Notes under the pieces: model-generated
Database searches by the model: none
What the model saw: the letters and a program-made list of their open reading frames with translations, nothing else
What the model was told of the DNA's origin: nothing
In this document: positions 58,943 to 64,000 of the stretch, one piece after another
Numbering within the stretch: position 1 is the first letter of the stretch
How the letters are laid out: each line of letters opens with the position of its first letter
DNA from: Clostridium_AM tanneri
Lineage (GTDB): Bacteria > Bacillota > Clostridia > Clostridiales > Clostridiaceae
Reading direction: 5' to 3'
Length of the DNA: 64,000 nt
Assembly: GCF_033659955.1 (NCBI RefSeq)
Contig: NZ_JARUJP010000004.1
Location: 124,001-188,000, forward strand
Program-made: the position numbers and the translations under genes

Positions 58943-58956
58943 CATACTATATACTT

Positions 58957-59814
58957 TTAATGTATTGCTTTCTTTTTATATCTCTTTCCTGATGCTTCAA
59001 CACTGGACACAGTAATTAGAGCATTGTCATCAAAGCCATTAATAATAGACTTTAACTTAGAAATTTCAAGTCTAGATACAACAGCATATATTACATTTGT
59101 GCGAAGACCCTTATAGGCACCTTTTCCATTAAGTAATGTTACTCCTCTACCTAACCTTGCTACTATCGCCTCTGCTATTTTTTCATGTTGATCTGATATA
59201 ATAATTACTGCCTTTGATTCGTCTAATCCCTCTACAGTAATATCAATGACTTTAAAGGCTATAAAGTAAGCGATGAGTGAATACATAGCCCTGTCCCAAC
59301 CAAAAATCAGCCCTGAGGAACCTAAAATGAATATGTTAAAAAACATTACAATCTCGCCAATAGAAAAGCTTGATCTTTTATCTAATATTATAGCCACAAT
59401 CTCCGTGCCGTCTAAAGAACCACCATTTCGGATTATTAGTCCAACACCAACTCCTAATATAATTCCACCAAAAATTGATGCTAAGAAGACGTCATGTGTT
59501 ATCCCCGGAATGGGATGAAAGAAAGATACGCCAATAGATAGGCATACAACAGAAAATAATGTTGATAAAGTAAAAGTTTTTCCTATGTGTTTATATCCTA
59601 TAATAAAGAATGGAATATTTAATATAAAGGTAAATACACCTAAAGGAATTTTAGTTAAATGACTTGCCATAATTGAAATACCCACCACTCCACCGTCTAT
59701 AACGTTGTTGGGTATTAAGAAGACTTCAAGTCCAATTGATACTAGAATTGACCCTAATATCATGAAAAATACTCTGTTTGCTATGTTAAAAAACTTATGA
59801 TACTTTTTTCTCAT
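58957..59814 (-). CDS. YitT-family membrane protein (DUF2179 C terminus)
   Basis: This 285-residue protein has five or six hydrophobic segments with the YitT pattern (FLIPNNVIDGGVVGISIMASH and RNGGSLDGTEIVAIILDKR), followed by a soluble DUF2179 domain at about 210-280 (IAEAIVARLGRGVTLLNGKG). Function is not settled; it may be a small-molecule transporter. The ATG at 59814 follows GGGGGAATTTG. It converges with the crcB genes. Confidence 0.88.
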   Translation of the reverse strand: MRKKYHKFFNIANRVFFMILGSILVSIGLEVFLIPNNVIDGGVVGISIMASHLTKIPLGVFTFILNIPFFIIGYKHIGKTFTLSTLFSVVCLSIGVSFFHPIPGITHDVFLASIFGGIILGVGVGLIIRNGGSLDGTEIVAIILDKRSSFSIGEIVMFFNIFILGSSGLIFGWDRAMYSLIAYFIAFKVIDITVEGLDESKAVIIISDQHEKIAEAIVARLGRGVTLLNGKGAYKGLRTNVIYAVVSRLEISKLKSIINGFDDNALITVSSVEASGKRYKKKAIH

Positions 59815-60059
59815 CAAATTCCCCCTTTTTTAATCTCATGAATATTACTTTCTTCAAATTTTATAAGCTTTTTATACATTAATTATACTATAATTTCAGC
59901 ACATTGTCAATTGAGAATGATTTTCTATTGCTATTCTGTTAGAATTGCTGATATTATGAATGCTTCTCATCTATCTATCTGTATCCCTTTTATCAACTGA
60001 ACATATAATAAATAGAAAGTAAATTAATGCGATGTATTAATATTTAGGAGGCCCTCTTT

Positions 60060-60950
60060 ATGAATAAACAAAGTGCTGCTTTTTTATCTATAGTATCCAA
60101 CTCTTTTCTTATAATTCTTAAGCTAACAGCAGGATTACTAATAGGATCAATTAGTGTTATTTCTGAGGCTATACATTCTTCTATGGATTTACTGGCAAGT
60201 TTTATAGCGTTTTTTTCTATAAAAAAAGCTTCAAAGGCAGCAGACGATGAACATCCCTTTGGCCATGGTAAATACGAAAACCTTTCTGGCTTTGTTGAAG
60301 CAATGTTAATCTTTCTAGCAGCAGCTTTTATCATTTTCGAAGCAATAAAAAAAATTATTTACGGTTCAACTATAGAAACTTTTGCTGCAGGGCTAATAGT
60401 TATGTTTATTTCAGCAGTTGTAAATCTAGTAATTTCTGCAGCGTTATTTAAAATTTCCAAAAGAGAAAACTCTATAGCCTTAGAGGCTGACGCAATGCAT
60501 CTTCTAACAGATGTAATTACAGCTGCTGGAGTCTTTTTAGGACTTTTAATTGTGAAAGTTACAAACTTAACTATTATAGATCCTATAACTGCTATAATTG
60601 TAGCTTTACTAATAGTTAAAACTTCTATAAATCTGACTAAAAGGTCCATAAAAGATTTGGTTGACAGCAAACTTCCTGATGAAGACATAAAAAAAATTGT
60701 AAAGGTCATAAAAAGTCATGATGAAATCAGAGGATACCACAGACTTAGAACAAGAAACTGCGGTCCTAAGAAGGAAGTTGATATTCACTTATCAATTAAT
60801 GAGGAGCTTTCCTTTGTTGAAGCTCACAATTTATGCTCTAAAATTGAGGAAGATATAAGAACCATTTTTCCTAATTCTTATATCCTTATACATCCAGAGC
60901 CAGTTCAGAAGATTCCCTCCTCAAATAAAATTACCTATAGGAATATATAA
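60060..60950 (+). CDS. Cation diffusion facilitator family metal exporter
   Basis: This 296-residue protein has six membrane helices and the CDF metal motifs EAIHSSMDLLASF and EADAMHLLTDVI, then a soluble C-terminal domain (IRGYHRLRTRNCGPKKEVDI). It pumps out Zn, Fe, Mn or Co in exchange for protons. AGGAGG precedes the ATG at 60060. The FGHGKYE loop after helix 2 is typical. Metal choice cannot be told from sequence. Confidence 0.92.
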   Translation: MNKQSAAFLSIVSNSFLIILKLTAGLLIGSISVISEAIHSSMDLLASFIAFFSIKKASKAADDEHPFGHGKYENLSGFVEAMLIFLAAAFIIFEAIKKIIYGSTIETFAAGLIVMFISAVVNLVISAALFKISKRENSIALEADAMHLLTDVITAAGVFLGLLIVKVTNLTIIDPITAIIVALLIVKTSINLTKRSIKDLVDSKLPDEDIKKIVKVIKSHDEIRGYHRLRTRNCGPKKEVDIHLSINEELSFVEAHNLCSKIEEDIRTIFPNSYILIHPEPVQKIPSSNKITYRNI

Positions 60951-61001
60951 AAATCTTTTATACTATTACCCTCTTAAGAGCTAAAGAATAAAACCAAAAA
61001 A

Positions 61002-61058
61002 TTTAGGCTGATTATAATCTACAATCAATCTTTGATCATAGACTATAACCAGCCTAAA
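61002..61058. terminator. Bidirectional terminator between convergent genes
   Basis: TTTAGGCTG (61002-61010) pairs with CAGCCTAAA (61050-61058), with further inner pairing such as ATAATCTA with TAGACTAT. The minus strand continues in TTTTTT. It separates the plus-strand CDF gene from the minus-strand methyltransferase genes. Confidence 0.78.
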
Positions 61059-61110
61059 ACTATTATACTATTTTTCCCTTTTTCTATGTTCGTAATTGTT
61101 TATACTAATT

Positions 61111-62187
61111 TTACAAAAGCATTTTTTGAAGTTTTTCAGGGTCTACAGGATATCCTATTTCTCTTGCAGCATCCATCATAGCTTGTATATTTTCCAGTGG
61201 TGTTTCTACCGGAAGGCTGCAGCCAGACATTAGTGTATAGCCTTTGGGACTATCATATCCTTCTAGTACACAGTTAGCTACAGCTCTTCTTATTTCTTTA
61301 GAAGTGCCAGCATACATAACATTTGAAGGATCTACATTGCCTATAATCCTCACCTTGTTTCCTATTGTCCTCTTACAATCCTTAAGACTAACTACGTTGT
61401 CCATACTAAAACCTGCAACACCTACAGAAGCCATATCGCCTATATCTGTCCATATCTTTTCTGTTTTTCCGCATATGTGAAGAACTGCAGTTTTACCCTT
61501 TGAATTTATAAATTCTACTAATCTCCTTAAATAGGGTAGACAAAAAATTCGGAAATGCTTAGGACTTATTATAGTACAAGACCCTAGCGGTTCTGAGATA
61601 GTTATTCCTAGCCCAAGGTCTATAATTACCTTAACATATTCAATACAGCTTTGAAGAGAAATTTCACAAAGTTTGTGTACTGCCTCTGGATCTTTAAAAA
61701 ATAGCTTTGTCATCTCCTCTATTCCAATAAGAAAAAAAGCATTGGAAAAGGGTCCCACTACACCTGCAGAGCAAGCAACTTCATGGCCTATCCTATCTTT
61801 TAAAAATTTCATAGCATCTATATATACAGGCAATCTTCCATCCTTATAAGGATCCACTACTTTTAATTTATCTATATCTTTAATACTGCTTAATGCAGGC
61901 TTAAGCAAATCTGCTGTGTTATCTTCTGGCAATACCAGCTCTGCTCCCATAGCCTCCGCCCAAGCGTATAAATCAGTAAAGACCCTAACTCCATCCATTC
62001 CATATCTTTTATATGCAGATATTTGAGCTTCTGCAATAGTTTTGCCATTGGTATTAAACTCTGAAATCTTACACCCGTGAATACGAGCTACTCCATTAGC
62101 TATGTTAGGATTACAAGGTAACCTGTCTACATTTTGACCTTTGCTTAAAGCAATCGCCCTTTCTATTGGAGTCATTTGATCTTTCAT
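61111..62187 (-). CDS. Uroporphyrinogen-decarboxylase-like methyltransferase (MtaA/CmuA type)
   Basis: This 358-residue TIM-barrel protein is of the URO-D family that includes methylcobamide:CoM methyltransferases. The zinc-site motifs are present: His and Cys in VLHICGKT and Cys in MSGCSLPVETP. It lies four bases after a corrinoid-protein gene, so it should move a methyl group to or from that protein. GGAGG lies before the ATG at 62187. True uroporphyrinogen decarboxylases lack this zinc site, so haem synthesis is unlikely. The methyl donor and final acceptor are unknown. Confidence 0.85.
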   Translation of the reverse strand: MKDQMTPIERAIALSKGQNVDRLPCNPNIANGVARIHGCKISEFNTNGKTIAEAQISAYKRYGMDGVRVFTDLYAWAEAMGAELVLPEDNTADLLKPALSSIKDIDKLKVVDPYKDGRLPVYIDAMKFLKDRIGHEVACSAGVVGPFSNAFFLIGIEEMTKLFFKDPEAVHKLCEISLQSCIEYVKVIIDLGLGITISEPLGSCTIISPKHFRIFCLPYLRRLVEFINSKGKTAVLHICGKTEKIWTDIGDMASVGVAGFSMDNVVSLKDCKRTIGNKVRIIGNVDPSNVMYAGTSKEIRRAVANCVLEGYDSPKGYTLMSGCSLPVETPLENIQAMMDAAREIGYPVDPEKLQKMLL

Positions 62188-62191
62188 TATT

Positions 62192-62884
62192 CTACGCCTC
62201 CTGAGCTAAATTAGCATTTTCTTCATTATTATCATTTTCTCCTACCAATATTTTTGCGTATTTAGCTGCCTTTGAGGCATCAACAGTATAAGCATCTGCC
62301 CCTATCTTATCAGCGAAGCTTTGAGATATTGGTCCTCCTCCTATCATAACCTTTATTTTATCCTTTAAATTCTCTTCTTTCAATATTCTAACAACTTCTG
62401 CCATACCTTCCATTGTAGTGGTCATAAGAGTAGACAGACCAATTATGCTTGCATTAACTTCCTTTGCTTTATCTACAAAATCCCTTGGAGGTACATCTCT
62501 TCCAAGATCTATTACTTCAAATCCCTCTGTTTCCATCATTATCTTCACTAAGTTTTTTCCTATATCATGAGTATCCCCTTGTACAACGCCAATTACTACC
62601 TTGTGCTTGTTTTCCCCATCTTTTTTCTCTAAATGAGGTTTTAAAATATTGATTCCAGAATACATAGCATCAGAACACATTAAAAGTTCTGGGATATAAT
62701 ATTCCTCCTCTTCATAAAGCTTTCCAGCTCTATTCATTCCATCACCTAAACCCTTATCAATTGCCTCATAAGCACTAATTTTGTTTTCAATACACATTTT
62801 AGAGATTTCAACAGTTTTCTCTTCCTCCATTTCAACTACTGAATCTGAAAGTTCTTTAAAAAGCTTTTCTTTTAATTCAATCAT
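62192..62884 (-). CDS. Corrinoid (B12-binding) methyltransferase protein, MtaC/MtbC-like
   Basis: This 230-residue protein has a helical cap (YEEEEYYIPELLMCSDAMY) and a Rossmann B12-binding domain with the D-x-H-x-x-G motif in GDTHDIGKN and later GLSTLMTTTMEGM and MIGGGPISQSFADKIGA. The His should coordinate cobalt. It carries a methyl group between methyltransferases, one of which is encoded directly downstream. AAAGGGAG precedes the ATG at 62884. No reactivating ATPase (RamA type) is in view, though it may be beyond the edge. Confidence 0.93.
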   Translation of the reverse strand: MIELKEKLFKELSDSVVEMEEEKTVEISKMCIENKISAYEAIDKGLGDGMNRAGKLYEEEEYYIPELLMCSDAMYSGINILKPHLEKKDGENKHKVVIGVVQGDTHDIGKNLVKIMMETEGFEVIDLGRDVPPRDFVDKAKEVNASIIGLSTLMTTTMEGMAEVVRILKEENLKDKIKVMIGGGPISQSFADKIGADAYTVDASKAAKYAKILVGENDNNEENANLAQEA

Positions 62885-63002
62885 GATTTATCTCCCTTTC
62901 TATTTAATTTAATAAGACTATTTACACTATCTTTACGAAAAATTTATCATTTTGTATTAAAATACCCTTCTACTCTATGTTCCTATAAAACTTATACTTC
63001 TT

Positions 63003-64000
63003 CTAAAGCATTTCAATAAAGGCAGCTATTCTCGTATTTATCTGTCCTATATCTGTTTGAGAATAATCTGTTTCTATACTCATATAAGCGGTTTTCTTCT
63101 TATCATTTACAAATCTTTTAATATTAAAGGCCTCTACACTATAAGTATGGCAAGCTTGAAGGATTACATCTATAACTCCATCCACCTTATAGTCATCTAT
63201 CAACTCAGATAAAAGGTTTACTCTGTTATCATTTGGACTCATACAAGAACAGCCTATATTTAAATATTTTTCTGTAAGAGCATCTATAGGGTCTATAGTT
63301 TCATCTACCAGTTTGCTTATTTCTTTAATTCCTGTGCAGTTTTCATAGCAAACTACTGCTCCTCCATTTTCCTCTATGGCTTTTATTATTTTCTCTGTAG
63401 CTTCTCCCATTGGACATCCTGTGATTAATATTCTTTTGGCATCTGGTGAAACCTTTCTTTGCCCTTCCTGGTATTCACTTTTTGACCTGTTTATCAGATC
63501 CTTCAGTTCTCTTATCTCCTCATCCTTATCCCATTTAAAAGAAGCACCATTTAACACTTTCAGCATTTCTAATCCTGTAATTGGTGGAGGACACATCTTC
63601 CCTAATTCATAAAACTCTTTTAATGCAATTCTTTCTCTATTACGAAGTTTTATAGATTGTGATAGCTCTTCCTTTGTTACATCAACGCCGAATTCTTTCT
63701 GTAGTTTTTCTTTCAATCTTATTATTTCATTTCTCCATAGTCTGTAAGCATCTTCCCCTTTATAAGTCTGAGGCAACTGCATAACATGTACCTCTTTTAT
63801 TTCTCCTAAATACTCGTACATTTTTTTCTTTCCATCACAGGTTGTCTCTCCCACAATTAAATCTGAAAAGTAAAAGTATGGACACTTATCTGTAATGGCA
63901 AAGCCATAACTTGACTTTATAAGCGGGCATAGATTTCTTGGGAGATGCTTTTCTGCATCTGCTATAGTTTCATCACTTTTAGCACATAGTGATACCGGCA
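63003..64000 (-). CDS. 2-hydroxyacyl-CoA dehydratase-type (HgdB/YjiM-like) protein, 5' end cut off
   Basis: The open frame reads without a stop from the right edge to TAG/TAA at 63003, about 332 residues; the N terminus is outside the window. Near the edge it reads LCPLIKSSYGF and GETTCDGKKKMYEYL, typical of the cysteine region that binds an iron-sulfur cluster in HgdB and of the double-cubane cluster (YjiM) proteins. Further Cys motifs are ITGCPMGE and GCSCMSPN, and FVNDKKKTAYMSIE-TDYS lies near the end. It lies 118 bases upstream of the corrinoid-protein gene. It may belong to that methyl-transfer unit as a low-potential electron or activation protein; that is inference. Confidence 0.8.
   Translation of the reverse strand, partial: PVSLCAKSDETIADAEKHLPRNLCPLIKSSYGFAITDKCPYFYFSDLIVGETTCDGKKKMYEYLGEIKEVHVMQLPQTYKGEDAYRLWRNEIIRLKEKLQKEFGVDVTKEELSQSIKLRNRERIALKEFYELGKMCPPPITGLEMLKVLNGASFKWDKDEEIRELKDLINRSKSEYQEGQRKVSPDAKRILITGCPMGEATEKIIKAIEENGGAVVCYENCTGIKEISKLVDETIDPIDALTEKYLNIGCSCMSPNDNRVNLLSELIDDYKVDGVIDVILQACHTYSVEAFNIKRFVNDKKKTAYMSIETDYSQTDIGQINTRIAAFIEML

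Overview
The window comes from a low-GC, Gram-positive anaerobe, most likely Clostridium or a close relative. The support is the AT-rich DNA, strong AGGAGG-type ribosome sites, clostridial gene types (a fluoride riboswitch with two crcB genes, a corrinoid/uroporphyrinogen-decarboxylase-like methyltransferase pair, a 2-hydroxyacyl-CoA dehydratase-type protein, DUF3786, a YtrA-type regulator) and the many stem-loop terminators. No rRNA, tRNA, CRISPR array, insertion sequence or prophage was seen. Most genes lie on the minus strand.

Layout: 1-9.6 kb holds a truncated membrane protein (possibly FtsH-like), a PHP phosphoesterase, a glycosyltransferase, copy 1 of a hairpin repeat, a GntR/ABC operon of the Ytr type and two exported cell-wall-type hydrolases. 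9.7-20.9 kb is one long chemosensory cluster read right to left: cheY, cheW, cheA, a giant soluble receptor, cheR, cheB, a PAS histidine kinase, a lone receiver and an HD-GYP protein. It has no flagellar genes, no cheC and no cheD. A TetR-type regulator with its own palindromic operator sits just upstream. 21.8-32.1 kb is a surface-glycan locus: two multidomain glycosyltransferases on the minus strand, then sugar-nucleotide enzymes, a metallophosphoesterase, a deacetylase, an ATP-grasp enzyme, another glycosyltransferase and two small unknown proteins. 32-44.6 kb holds an AEC-family carrier, a cyclase-family hydrolase, zwf and gnd (oxidative pentose phosphate entry), a deoxynucleoside kinase, a small unlisted gene, an ABC exporter, a VIT/VWA protein, superoxide dismutase and an FmdE-type protein. 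44.8-48.9 kb is pstSCAB without phoU, plus a HAD hydrolase. 49-57.2 kb holds DUF3786, hairpin repeat copy 2, a DUF166-like protein, a MATE pump, a Cache-type receptor and recQ. 57.8-64 kb holds the fluoride-sensing crcB pair, a YitT protein, a cation efflux protein and the methyltransferase/corrinoid/dehydratase cluster, which runs off the right edge.

The two most unusual things are these. First, the 918-residue soluble chemoreceptor (15250-18006) consists almost entirely of coiled coil, and each of the two antiparallel arms has been lengthened by about five 56-residue (eight-heptad) units, so the arms are about equally long. It lacks a membrane segment and an input domain. It sits with a complete CheA/W/Y/R/B set and a downstream kinase, receiver and HD-GYP protein, which suggests, as inference, that the output is something other than flagellar bias, possibly cyclic-di-GMP. 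Second, a roughly 340-370 bp element occurs twice (2904-3240 and 49784-50153). Nearly its whole core folds into one long hairpin, two base pairs differ between the copies by paired (compensatory) changes, and both copies lie just after the stop codon of a minus-strand gene.

Limits: everything here is from reading the sequence by eye. Family names rest on recognised motifs and gene order, no database search was possible, and RNA folds were checked only by hand pairing.
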